This document shows positions 41,277 to 52,089 of a DNA stretch of 64,000 nt, piece by piece (positions within the stretch are counted from its first letter, which is position 1; each line of letters opens with the position of its first letter). Below the pieces are notes generated by a model, which ran no database searches, was not told the DNA's origin, and saw only the letters and a list, made by a program, of their open reading frames with translations. Origin of the DNA: Dipteris shenzhenensis (Eukaryota; Polypodiophyta; Polypodiopsida; Gleicheniales); assembly GCA_047967505.1 (NCBI GenBank), contig CM106540.1; one strand, written 5' to 3'. A program made the position numbers and the translations under genes.

Positions 41277-42457
41277 GTGTTGACATCTTCAGAGATCCAG
41301 ACCCTTTGTCTAACTGAGTTCGACAAGGTCATCTTCCCTCCTGTGGATGTGGAACTGTGTACAGAATTCATCAGATCTTATGACTCTGTCACAGACACTT
41401 TTGAGTTCATGGGCTCCAGGCAGCTTCTCACACCCAATTTGGTCTCACAGTACATGGGGCTCCCTGCTCTCCCTATTCAGCCTCCTTCTGACGATTCACC
41501 ACATCTCCTTTCATTCCTTTCACAGTGCAAACCCAACATGAGGGGATATGATTGCAAAAAGGTTTTGGAAGGTGGAAGCAGAGAAGCAGTGATCACTCGC
41601 TACTTCTTCACTCGCTTCTATTTAGCAACCGGGCATTACTACATCACCAAAGGTATCCGTCCTGCTCTCAATGCTCTCTTCACCATCACTCAGTATGATT
41701 TTGCATCACTCTTCTATTCAACATTCCAGGCCACTGTTCGAAATCGCACACGTAGAGGCACACACACATGTACTTGTGGACCTCACCTCACCTACCTCTT
41801 GCACCAGTGGCGGGTTGCAACGCCTGCACTTTTTCCTCCACCTTCACATACTTCATCTTCTCCTCACCGTCCACCTTCCGTCCCTATGGTTCCCCACTTG
41901 AGATCAGCTCCACTGGCTCGTAGTGCGGCCCCAGCATCCTCGGCCTCTGCTGCATCAGTCTCTGTCCCCTCTTCCTCTACAGTCTTCATACCCACTCTTG
42001 CTCCACCCACATCTGCAGCACATGTTTCTGAGCCATCCCCTCTTGGGCCAGCCTCTGGAGCTTTGTCATCCGTTGCTCGTGCAGGAGTTGCCTCTCCATC
42101 CATTCCCTTTGAGGCAGATTTATATTTCCCTGATGATGTTCTTCCGGTCACTCCCTTGCCCTCCTCGGGCCTCACCCACCATGGCATGACATTACCACTT
42201 ACCTCCCCTGCAGTCATGACCATTCCCCCTCCGATCATCTTATCAGGGTCAGTAGGGTGCAAAGATACGGACATTGGCCCCACAACTGAGGGGGATCCAT
42301 CGATAGAAGTTATGGCAGCAGGGAGCTTTGCCTTGGGATCTCGTGGTGGAGAGGCATCAGAGCGACACACATTATTGAACTTGAATCTTAATTTGGGAGC
42401 CACTGGTGACGCGAAGACACCACCCCGGGTGTCTCGACGACTGACCTCGAGCCGAGT
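41277..42457 (+). pseudogene. OTA-gypsy extra ORF, central domain resembling plant transposon-protein domains
   Basis: The first 180 residues look folded: CLTEFDKVIFPPVDVELC, a YDSVTDTFEFMG block, PNLVSQYMGLPALP and FFTRFYLATGHYYITKG. The pattern of a short helical region followed by a strand and a YMGLP-type turn reminds me of the putative plant transposon protein domain found in extra ORFs of OTA elements; this is a resemblance only. A Pro/Ser/Ala-rich region follows. The true frame changes somewhere before 42458. Confidence 0.5.
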
Positions 42458-43601
42458 ATGGAGGCAGCTGAACAAGAGCTACTGGAAACTCGACTTGGCG
42501 AGGTTATTTTTGTTGGCGGTAAGATACCTTTTCAAGCTAATTGTCCCCCACTTCCTCAGAATGATATGTTGGATACCTACTTCGCATCCTCCTCAGGAGA
42601 TCTATTCACCCATGAGGCCCAGATAGAGGAACAGAGCCAGGAACACAAACGGCTGTTGTATGCATTAAAGCGGAAGCGGTCTCCAGTTTGCATGGAGGAG
42701 GAGGACCTGGATCAAATTTTCACACTTCCCTTGCAAGAGACAATCGCTTCCAACAAGAAAGCATCCCGAGCTCCAAGTTGTTACCTAGACATCGACACAC
42801 TGGCTCCAGTGGTAGCTCTCGAGGACCCAGAGCAAGAAGGGATGAAAGCAGCCTTCGAGGAATATGGCGAACTCATTGACATGGCTGACCGAATGACCTA
42901 TCGGGGCAGGTATGCATGGGCTAAAAGATCCCTTCATATGGCTCAGCGCATTATATATGACAGCTTCATTCAGATGGGTGCCTCCCTCTTTAATACTACG
43001 GGTCAGGTTTGCAAGCTCCTGTCACAGAAGCAACATCTCCGCTTGGAACATGAGAAGCAAGTAGCCAAACATGCATAAAGAATTGGATACAACATTACAC
43101 GTGAAAGAAGCGGAGTGGGGAGCAACTCTACAGGCAAGGGAGGCTGCGTGGAAAACTCAACAAGACAAGTTTCAGCAGTGTCTTGCAGCGAAGGAGGCAG
43201 AGTGGACAGCCAGCAAGAATGTTTTGGAGGACAATCATTCAGCCCAACAGGCTGAGATCCAGAGGGAGCTTGCAGCCCTACAGGACAGATACACCTCACT
43301 GGCAGAGGACAAGCATACTGTGGATCAACAGGTGGAGGTGGTGCGGAGTCAAATGAAGCAGATTCTCGAGGAGAAGGACCATCTCCAAGTTTCACATTCC
43401 AAGTTGCAGGACGACTTCCATGGGCTGCAAGCTGAAAATGCTGCTCTCAAATCTCGATGTGATCATTATAGGTCTGGCTACCACAGATATAAATACAAAT
43501 ACAAGGACATCCGCAACCTCATGGACACAGTCGAGGAAGAGGCAAAGACCAGCCCCGGAACATCAGCACACCCACCACACCCACCCCCTCCCCCTCCCTG
43601 A
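42458..43601 (+). pseudogene. OTA-gypsy extra ORF, C-terminal coiled-coil part
   Basis: Two adjoining frames, 42458-43078 and 43071-43601, are separated by a single indel. They read MEAAEQELLETRLGEVIF, EYGELIDMADRMTYRG and KRSLHMAQRIIYDSF, then a long charged helix (KEAEWGATLQAREAAWKTQ, LEEKDHLQVSHSKLQDDF) that is clearly coiled coil, and a Pro-rich end. The position downstream of integrase in sense orientation is where Athila-type elements carry an envelope-like ORF, but I see no signal peptide or membrane segment. Function unknown. Confidence 0.55.
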
Positions 43602-43889
43602 CCTTCATCCAGCAAGCAGTAGCTCCTGGATCTTTTAGTTCGGCATTTCTTTTTGCGAGCTCTGTACATTTGGATTCTACAGTTCTCATGTAAATTAAGG
43701 AATTTTGGAGTTGTATGGCCATGAGCCAGTTTTATTTCAGTTTTACAGTTGTAAGACCATGAGCCCTTTCTTTTCAGTTTTGGGATGTCAGCCACAAGGT
43801 CACTTTCTTATTTGTACTTTATACTTAACTTTCTCTCACACAGACCCTCAGTCATTCACCAGGACGGTGAATGATAGTGGTGGGGGATC
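43602..43889 (+). other. 3' untranslated end of OTA-gypsy with polypurine tract
   Basis: No gene. The repeated words TTTTCAGTTTT and GTTTTACAGTTGTA occur, and a polypurine tract GTGGTGGGGGA (43878-43887) adjoins the LTR. Confidence 0.7.
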
Positions 43890-45060
43890 TGTTGTACTCA
43901 AAGTCTTCGGGACTCCCACCAAGAGTCACACTTGGGTCACATCATGGTCACCTCAGCAACATGCCAAGTTGTTAGACCTTGGTCATACCTAGTCGCATCG
44001 TGTTCACATATGTTCACATCTTGGTCACTCTGGAACAAACATGGACATGACTTGACTTGGACATGACTTGGCATGACTTGGACATGACTTGACCTGGACA
44101 TGACTTGCGTATGACAGAAGCAATACATGACTCAAGAGTGCCAAACCTCAACCTCGACCCACCATGGTCAAAGTTGATCATAGGGAAGTACTGGCGCAAT
44201 GATACACGGGATACACCTGTTGGTGCACATGGGAAGCAGTCCAGCAGAGTGCATAGGCGCACAGGCGGTACTCGTTGGTGCACAGGGGAAGCAGTCCAAC
44301 AGTTAAGACGTATAGGTGGTGCACTTACCCTCGCAACCAACTAGTGTCAGGAGCGCATGGAATAGACAAGAGAACACATGGACCACGGGATTTACTGACC
44401 CATAACAGGCTGGAGTGTTGCGGAAGCATCAAGGGCAGAGCGGCCCACAAACGGTGGAATGGCTAAGGATGGCTAAGAATGCAAGAAGACATCCAATAGG
44501 AAGACGGAAAGCAGATTGGCAGCGGGGGGTGGAGCAGAGGAGGAGAAGGTGAAGAGGGGGAAAGGGGAAAGGGGGGAAGGACATTCTGGCAGGGGCGGGA
44601 GGCATGAGTGAAGGAGTGAGAGGCTAGAGTCAAGAGCTCGCCTCGTGTGTATCTTCTCCAGGTATATCAGTCATCTTGCTTTCTAATGAATTATGCTACT
44701 CCCCATCTCTGCTCGCTACTCTAAAATCTCTTTCCGTTGTGTTCTCCTCCCCTCCTCTCCCGTCACCTGGTACAACGGACCTGTGTCATGTGGTTGAAGT
44801 TCTTTGCCATTCATGTCGAGGGTTGGCTTTTATGTTGTTCTCCTTTGGTCTTCTTCTTGCTCACATCACTTCAGCACTTGTACCGCTTGCACATAGTTGA
44901 CACCATCTATCGCTTGCACATAGTTGACACCATCGACTAGCACTCGCCTACGTACCATCAGTGACACTTATGGCATGTCTTATTCGCTTCTCGCACCAGT
45001 GGCCCTAGGCCTCCGGTAATACTTCCGGAAGTGTTAGGAACCCCCCCCCCCCCTCAGACA
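43890..45060 (+). repeat. 3' LTR of OTA-gypsy
   Basis: 1171 bp, close match to 28832-29985 with an extra CATGACTTGACTTGG-type unit near 44045. Confidence 0.93.
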
Positions 45061-45192
45061 TACCAACATGACCAATTCTGATTTTTGTTGCAGAACATAC
45101 AGATTTGGCTCTGTATGAGTGTTTACGAAGGCCTGGGACAGCAAAAACTGATGTATATTTTGATACCACGCACGAGGTGCTTGCTTCAGCTA
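45061..45192 (-). pseudogene. Copia-1b RT, remaining part beyond the gypsy insertion
   Basis: Starts with the second TACCA and continues the RT reading (minus strand) from the YVDD region back to the YGLKQ-APAWY region, matching Copia-1a at 1518-1640. It ends abruptly near 45192. Confidence 0.85.
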
Positions 45193-45570
45193 AGAGGCAG
45201 GAGTAGTGCCAAGATGACAAAGCTCCACAAGATGCTATCAAATCATAGAAGTCCAAGAAGAGAACTAACCCTCAGACAATACATGGGCCCCTATAAAAGA
45301 GAGCCCCAAGTGATGAACATGATGGAAGAAGAAAACCTACCCATAAGTCGTGCACTCCTAGCCCAAATGAGCCTGACCTGTCTGCATTCCCAAAGGCAAT
45401 ACTAATAGACGCATCAATTGTCAAGCACCGAGGGCAAGATTGATCAGCTCCAAAAGTTCTTTTCAACCAATTTATTGCAATCTCTCATGAATGAATAGCT
45501 TAACAAATGTCTTCCAAAGAGATTTTCAAAGCCTCATCCTCACAAAAGATCTCTACAAGTCCGAAGTCAT
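45193..45570 (-). pseudogene. Old LINE zf-RVT relic
   Basis: Minus-strand translation gives W.KRTFGADQSCPRC, the same block as GADPTCPRC in LINE-A, followed by decayed sequence. The second half of the zinc motif is lost. It is a more divergent relative or an old LINE-A copy. Confidence 0.6.
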
Positions 45571-45763
45571 TGATAGAACACTTAGTCCTATTGGGACGCC
45601 TAATACACTTAGGAAGTTTGTCCTAAGTTGACTTTGGCTGATTTTTGGGCCTTATATTGGCCATCTCTTGTGCTTTTGCATTATCCATTTGCAAGTACAC
45701 TTTAGTTCCTTCAGCTTGTTGTTTGCTCCCTTGCATTCCATCTTTGTTCAACTGCTCCCCACA
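45571..45763 (+). repeat. Probable 5' LTR of Copia-4
   Basis: The start TGATAGAACACTTAG and an end near CCCCACA are inferred from the downstream copia primer site. No second LTR is in the window, so both borders are tentative. Confidence 0.4.
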
Positions 45764-45771
45764 TCCGATAG

Positions 45772-45783
45772 TGGTATCAGAGC
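45772..45783 (+). other. Primer-binding site of Copia-4
   Basis: TGGTATCAGAGC, copia type. Confidence 0.85.
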
Positions 45784-45898
45784 AGCATCTCTTGCTCCTA
45801 CCTGCCTTCTCCCATGCTCATTACTCAGTGCATGTTTCTCTCAAGGAAACAAACACTATGGGTAAGACGGGAGCCAACCCGATGTGCGATGAAGGGTA

Positions 45899-46113
45899 TG
45901 TTAGAATATGAAGCCAAGTTGAGTCAATTTGGTGTGTTCTAGTGTGAGTTCTAGTCTAGTATGAGCCTACAAGCTCTTTGGTCTACATGTGAGTACTTTC
46001 ATTTGTTTATTGCTTAGTCATTTCATTTCCATTTCATTATGTCTTTCTTTGAGTATCATTATGTCTCTCCCTAGCCTACCCTCTTTCTCTTCCTTCTCCA
46101 CCATGTGTCTTCA
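45899..46113 (+). repeat. 5' LTR of Copia-3
   Basis: 215 bp, TGTTAGAATATGAAGCC to GTGTCTTCA. It lacks the CTCTATATAAGAG segment present in the 3' LTR remnant at 48943, so its TATA region appears deleted. Confidence 0.88.
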
Positions 46114-46115
46114 TG

Positions 46116-46127
46116 TGGTATCAGAGC
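46116..46127 (+). other. Primer-binding site of Copia-3
   Basis: TGGTATCAGAGC two bases after the LTR. Confidence 0.92.
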
Positions 46128-46659
46128 TTCCTTTCCACTTTCCCCTTCTTCTTGCTCTACCTAGAGGATGAGAGAAGCCTGCAAATGGAAGCTCCCCTCT
46201 CCTCCAAGGTAGAGCCTCCCGTCCCTTAGCCTCACCTTCAGGGGCTGTTGGAGATACATCAGCTGTCCTTTAGCCTCACCATGGTTCCTTTCCATCAACT
46301 ACCCCTTCAGCTCCAGATGCCTCGCCATCAGCTGCAAAACTGGCCGTACAGCCCGACGTAAACAGTCCGTACGGGCTGTTTCCGTACAGTATGGACTGTT
46401 CCAGCCCATACAATTTGCCCGCCAAGCCTCCGTAATGCTCTCGGGACTGCTGCCTTGCTTGCTGCGCCGTACCAGCCCGTACAACCTGCCCATACACCCA
46501 CCATTGCTGCTCATTGCCTACGGGATGCGTGCCATTGCTGCTCTCTACCTGGTACTTCTCCTCCAAATGAGCTGAACTATCCTCAAATTTTTTGCTGCTC
46601 CATCTCCCTCTCCATCTCTCTTATGATGACATCTCTTTCCTTCAACTCATTGCTCGTGG
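46128..46659 (+). other. Copia-3 leader with GTAC-core motifs
   Basis: No gene. Five GTAC cores lie within 46344-46485, mostly as CCGTACAG, CCGTACGG, CCGTACC or CCGTACAA. Confidence 0.65.
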
Positions 46660-46984
46660 AGAAGCTCAAGGGGGAGGGATTCTAGGGTTCAATTGCTCCT
46701 CATGAAAGAAAATGTATGGGATGCTATTGAGGATGACGCTCCCACAACGGATGCTCAACAACTCAAGACATGGAAGCAACACAGCTCAAAAGCTATTGCT
46801 ATCATCAGAGTTTGCCTCGATGATACTTTGATTCATCACATCAACTTCAAATCAACGGCCAAGGAGACGCATCTTGAGAATCTTTTCGGTAACAAAATCA
46901 CAAACTCCAAGGTTTTCTTGAAGTTGCAATTTTATAATTTGAAAATGGAGGATAGTAATACCTTGAGTGCACATTTAGCAAATT
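46660..46984 (+). pseudogene. Copia-3 Gag N-terminal fragment
   Basis: MLLMKENVWDAIEDDAP, LKTWKQHSSKAIAIIRVCLD and KLQFYNLKMEDSNTLSAHLA follow the DUF4219/UBN2 Gag pattern. The frame breaks at the junction with the inverted LTR piece. Confidence 0.8.
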
Positions 46985-47405
46985 GAGTCACACTAGAACA
47001 CACCAAATTGACTCAACTTGGTTTCATATTCTAACACCCCCCCATGAAGGCAAGGTGATAGATTACTGGAATGGAGCCAAGAACAGAACATGACGGTCAT
47101 TGAACTGTGCAATGACAATCTAGAACTAGACATGGCTCCCATGCTATCTCAGAGGCAAGTGAGCATGGCTCAAAGGCTAGTGAGCATGGTATATAGACTC
47201 AGAGGCTCAACTAACATGGCTCAGAGAGTCATCATGCATGGATGCGTGGCCAACTTAGAGTCTAGGAGACTAATGCACCTACATCCTCGAACTGACATGC
47301 CAAGCCTAATAAATAGACCTATCAAAGCCAATGCATGGCTCGAACAGTACATCCCCCTCTTGGCTCCAGGGACTAATCAAGGACATGGAGCCAAACACCA
47401 TAAAT
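46985..47405 (-). repeat. Inverted Copia-3 3' interior and LTR start
   Basis: On the minus strand this reads as the 3' interior of Copia-2 (compare 23290-23682), a polypurine G run, then TGTTAGAATATGAAACC and about 50 bases of LTR. It is head-to-head with the gag fragment. A repeated GAGCATGGC/CAGAGGC word series (47150-47230) is part of it. Confidence 0.85.
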
Positions 47406-47407
47406 AT

Positions 47408-48932
47408 AAACTTGAATATTAGAAGCTTGCAACTTGGCCATTACATGTTCGTTTGCGAATCACACAATCCATTCTAATAGCATACATACAATTTTATCTA
47501 CCTCTCGCTATGTTCAATAAGGCAGATCTGGTTTCATTTATGTCAGCTATCATGGAAATTTTCTGGTGTTCAAAACATGGCAAGAAAAGTCTGAGATTAC
47601 TCTCTCTATGCATCGTCTCTGTTCTCCAAAGATGCACGGGGGTCTGAACATTCTCAATATTCAAATGCATTTACTTGCTCACAGAGGGAAAATGATGATA
47701 CAGTTTATGCAAGGAGATCAGCCCTGGGCTTTCATGATCCGCTCTCTCTTATTACATCTTCATACATCTGCCTTTGGGAATTGGCAGCCTACTCAGTGGG
47801 ATTTTTTATTTGGCTCTATCCAAGAAAAGATCAGAGGCTGCCCTTTTGTCTCTCGTCTGCTTCTTGATTGGAAACACATCTTATCCCACTTGGAATGGCA
47901 TGGCAGGGACTCTCTGTCGGGCAACTCTTTGAGGGTAGAGAATATTTTTTGGTCTAAAGTATTCCACCCTCCTTTGGCCATACAAGAACCCAGACGTTCT
48001 TATTTTCTCTCCTTCAAAGGCATTTCATCTGTGGCGGATGTACTTCAAGATGATGGCACAATTTTTATCTTTTTCTATGGCTGCTCGCAAGTATGGCTTG
48101 GGAGCTCACTATCATCCTTTATGGCATAAAATTTCAGCAATGCTCCAACCGTACTTGCCGGTACCTCATTTGGAACTTCAGAATCGGCCTGAGGATTGGA
48201 TTTTACGCTCTCCTTCCTTATACGCCCGTCCTTTGAAGCTCTCACATATCACAGTGTCATCTCTGTATAAAGTGTTATTACCTCCACCTTGGATTTCTCA
48301 CCGAGCTAATACTGTTTGGCATATGGATCGTTCAATGAAGTGGTGGAGAAAAAGGTTGCGTCTCCTTTGGCATTACAAAATCCCTCTTCGACAACAGCTT
48401 TTCCTATGGCGAGTTCTCCTTGGCATTTTTCCATCCGGACAGTTACTCGCACACAGACAGGTGCTTCACATTTTTTGGTTCTGTCCACATACTTCTAATC
48501 TCATTGCTTCACAGGTGCTTCACATTTTTTGGCTCTGTCCACATACTTCTAATCTCATTGCTCTCATCCGACAGAGGCTTCGAGTGCGATTTCCTACTGT
48601 TACTTTTGGCAGATTTTTCTGGTTGTTTGGTGTTCATCCACAGAGATAGGGTTTTGATTTATTTTTTGTTTGGGTGCGCTATTGGACCCTATGGACTCTA
48701 TGGATGGACAGAAATCATAGAGTCTTTGGTGATCCACTATCTTCATCCTTTCTTTTTTTCAAACGCTCTCTGCAACATTCATTCTACGATTGTTTTCAGA
48801 CTCGTTTGATTGATCAGGATGCGTATACAGCTTATACTGAGATCTTTAGTTGAGTAGTAGCTACTTCGTTTTTGAAGTTACTATGAATGTAATTATTTTC
48901 CAGCAATAAAAGATTTCTTCCCACAAAAAAAA
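47408..48932 (+). mobile_element. LINE-C1, 5'-truncated
   Basis: Starts in the RT thumb region (LATWPLHVRLRITQSIL), runs through the zf-RVT domain and 3' UTR (CAGCAATAAAAGA) and ends in poly(A) at 48925-48932. It lies exactly at the junction of the inverted and forward parts of Copia-3. A 54-base in-frame tandem duplication (48458-48511, 48512-48565) doubles the zinc-domain block VLHIFW.CPHTSNLI. Several frame changes. Confidence 0.85.
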
Positions 48933-49132
48933 GTGTGCGCGCTCTATATAAGAGTTGTACTTGTCTAGAGTCAAATCAATCAAGTATCAAGCCTACAAGC
49001 TCTTTGGTTTAGACTACTTATTTGTTTATTGCTTAGTCATTTCATCTCCATTTCATTATGTCTTTCTTTGAGTATCATTATGTCTCTCCCTAGCCTACCC
49101 TCCCTCTCTCCCTTCTCCACCATGTGCCTTCA
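48933..49132 (+). repeat. 3' LTR remnant of Copia-3
   Basis: 200 bp with TATATAAG at 48945-48952; lacks the first about 50 bases, which are in the inverted segment. Confidence 0.85.
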
Positions 49133-50256
49133 GGGTAAGCATGGCTTCTCGTTATATGGTTCAAACATTGGTTCGGGGTTGGGAGCAAAAAGTATAGAGC
49201 TGAGTTCAGTTATGCGCTGCTCCATCCCACCTGTAACCTGTTCTAGCACATTTCATCGCCCAACACCTCGTTTTTCATTTGCGACCTACTCCAGACTTCT
49301 CTCGTGTTGCCCACAACTTGCTATGTGACTCCCATTTGGAGCTATGTCTGACTTGCGACAAGATATTGGAGCATTTGCAGCTCTTAGCAGCCCCACGACT
49401 GCACATTGGACTTATTTGCAGCCTCCACACACCCGCAACAGACAAGTGCCACATTTGCGCCAAATTTAATCTGCTCACAGGCCATTTTCAATAGGCACCA
49501 CATTTCATCTGCTCACAGGCCATTTTCAACCAGATTTTGCACTCAAAGCTGACCGTACAATCTAAGGCCATTCGTATAGCTATACAGATCTGTATAGTTG
49601 ACTGCACCCTTCTATTTTATGCTGAGAATTGAAGCAAATTGCAGTCATTTGAGTCTCTTTGCAGCTATTCCAACCAACTCTAGCAGATTTGGTTGGGTCT
49701 TATCCCACATTGGCTCAAATTTGTAGATTTGCAGTGACGTTGTCTGGTACACTTGAAATTTGGGTTTTTTCTTGGATTTGCCCTCTTTTGGCACATTTTC
49801 CCTCTCCAAAATTTGGGACTTTTGACAAAATTACAGTCTTTTTCTGTAAGGTGCCTTGTAAAGCCTTGTCCTTTAATTTCTCACATTCAATTTGCAAGAA
49901 ATTGGGGCTTTTGCTCTCATTGCCTTGCATTGGACCTTGCACATTGGGGACTGATTCTTTACATAAAAATCGGGGGACGTGATTTTTACGTAGATTGGAA
50001 CAGTTTGAGCAGACATTTGACTTTGAGTTTGGACAGACATTTGCAGATTTACAGTCTGTGTACTTACAGGCAGATTTTGCAGGATAAATTTGTGCATTTG
50101 GCTCAAAGTTTGAGCAGCCCATTTGGCTTTCACATTTGCAGGGTATTGCTGTCATTTTTGGTCTAAAATTTACAACCTCAAGTCCAATATTTAGGCAGCC
50201 AGCTTATTGCAGTGATAGCCTTGAGGATTTGACATTTCTTTTGGGGATTTTTTGCA
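49133..50256 (+). other. Copia-4 leader (continued)
   Basis: No gene. T-rich with many TTTGCAG and CATTTG words, similar in style (but opposite orientation) to the Copia-1a leader. A single CCGTACAA occurs at 49551. Confidence 0.55.
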
Positions 50257-51090
50257 ATGGCTAAAAATGACTTCCTTGGAATGTTGTCCGCTTAGGACAA
50301 GCTTGATGCTTTGAACTATCCCATGTAGTTATACATGGTGCGCCACGTGGTGGTATCCAAGACTGTCTTAGGATATTGTCGCTACATCAGAGACTAGACC
50401 TGTCTCTCTGACACAAGCACTGCCACCACATCCACTGCTTGTAGTGCTAGTAGTACTACATCAACTTCTAGTTCATCTACCACTCTTGCCGCAGTGCCTC
50501 CCATGCCAAAATAGATACATTGAGATATAAGAGATGCACAGGCACATGCCTTGATTGCAATGTCAAGCAAGAGGGTTGTTCCTTTCGCCAATCTATATCA
50601 GATTCGGAATGAGGCCAGGGTTGTTGCCTATTTGCACAAGAGCAGCTGGATAGTGTGAAGATGAATGAAGGGGACAGCATGGATGCATATCTCACATAGG
50701 TCAAGGAATTTAAAGAGCAGCTCATCAATGTTGATGAGATTGTACCAGATTCATAGGTTGTGTCCACGACACTGAGTGGACTCCCTAAGTCTTACCAGGG
50801 TTTTCCTACGACATTGAGGTTCGTGGCCACCCCAGCCAGTACTCCTCCAATCAGCTTTTCTCCTTGATCTTGCAAGAGGAGCAGCGTCGCTCAAACAGGG
50901 ATGCCTCCATCCACGCGGACCAAGCCTTTGCCATAGATCACGGAGGCAAACTTAAGGGGGAGGAAATTCCAGCAAGCCCAAGCCTTCTGCTCTTCTCTCC
51001 CAGACGGCTAATGGGAAGAAGAAATGAAAGCACTATAATTATTGCAGAAAGCCCAGCCATGATATCTCTAAATGTCCGAAGCACATTGCT
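50257..51090 (+). pseudogene. Copia-4 Gag, heavily decayed
   Basis: Starts MAKNDFLGMLSA, followed by DKLDALNYPM with in-frame stops. LYQIRNEARVVAYLHK and a CCHC-like knuckle (YCRKPSHDISKCPK near 51035-51080) complete the copia Gag order. At least six stops or shifts. Confidence 0.75.
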
Positions 51091-52080
51091 TCAGAAAAGA
51101 AAAAACAACTGCAAGGTCTTGCAGTTACAAATGCTCCTATTGCCCATGAACACACTCATGAGGCAACAAACATGGCTCATGATGGGTGGGCATTTTTTAT
51201 GACCTGTCACTACAATCCAAAAAAGCATGATTCAGCTTTGTCTATTTCTGATTCTAAGTCAGACTGGTGCTTTGATAGTGGTGTTTCTAAGCACAATGCC
51301 TCTTGTAAATCTCAATTTCAGTCCTTGAATGATGTGGGGGCATTGTCACTTAAGCAAATAATGCATCTTACCCCAAAAAAAGGATTGGATAGGTTGAAAT
51401 CACTTCTGTTTCAGGGAATGCAGTGACTCTATTGGACGTGTTATCTGTTCCAGGTATCACAACGAAACTGATTTCTATCTAGGCCATCTCCACAAATGGC
51501 TTTCGGGTTATTTTTTATGGTTATCGTTGTTGTATGTATGACAACGGGCATGGCAACTGTATAGTACTTACTGGCACACTTTCCAGAGGGTTGTACAATC
51601 TTCGCAGATGGCAAACAGGCTGTTACTAAAGCAAATGCAACTACTGAGTCTGTCATTTCAAATACACACTTGAGGCATGACAGATTAGGACCTCTCGATC
51701 ATGGAAGTTTGGTAAAATTGCATTCCAAGCACATGGTGGTAGACCTTCCACCCATGCATGCACTTATTAAACATGTTTGTGAGCGCTGCTTGTTGGATGC
51801 AATGCATCATTTCTCATTTCCAAAAGATGGGACCGTTGGTACATCCACGAAGTTGCATCTCATGCATAGTGATGTATGCAGGCCGATGCGGATAGCATAA
51901 CTTGGGGGCTATTTATATTTTGTCACCTTTGTGGATGACTTCGTCAGACATACTTGGATTTATCCTCTGAAGTCTAAGTCTGATGTCTTTTCTTGTTTCA
52001 AGCACTTTCCTGCCATGGCTGAAAAGGAGAGTGGAAACAAGCTCTTGACCCTGCGCACTAACAGGGGGGTGAGTATGATG
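51091..52080 (+). pseudogene. Copia-4 protease, GAG-pre-integrase and integrase N-terminus
   Basis: WCFDSGVSKHNAS is the aspartic protease active site in the copia context. LLDVLSVPGITTKLIS follows. LRHDRLGPLDHGSL and CERCLLD give the HHCC integrase finger. HSDVCRP and FVTFVDDFVRHTWIYPLK begin the integrase core. The element is lost after TLRTNRGV near 52070. Several stops. Confidence 0.82.
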
Positions 52081-52089
52081 TGAAAGTGA

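Larger units (their letters stand above)
28832..45060 (+). mobile_element. OTA-gypsy: complete 16.2-kb Ty3/gypsy element with target duplication
   Basis: LTRs of 1154 and 1171 bp begin TGTTGTACTCAAAG and end CTCAGACA. TACCA flanks both sides (28827-28831 and 45061-45065). The order is gag, protease, RT, RNase H, integrase, then 6 kb of repeats and extra ORFs, then the polypurine tract. RT and integrase sequence (FMDGYSGYNQV, FLEVFLDDFSV, TDYGTKWVEAKA) together with size place it in the Ogre/Tat/Athila group. All coding regions carry lesions, so it is not autonomous now. Confidence 0.95.
45899..49132 (+). mobile_element. Copia-3: copia element with inverted 3' segment and LINE-C1 inside
   Basis: The 5' LTR is 45899-46113, the primer site 46116-46127 and a gag fragment 46660-46984. 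46985-47405 is then the 3' interior plus the first about 50 bases of an LTR in inverted orientation. LINE-C1 follows (47408-48932), and the rest of the 3' LTR is in forward orientation (48933-49132). Target duplication GGGTA (45894-45898 and 49133-49137) proves a single insertion. Related to Copia-2 by LTR start and 3' interior. Confidence 0.88.

Noticed and set aside
40743-43601. Calling the extra gypsy ORFs an envelope gene
   Set aside because: No signal peptide, membrane segment or cleavage site is visible; the coiled coil alone does not support it.
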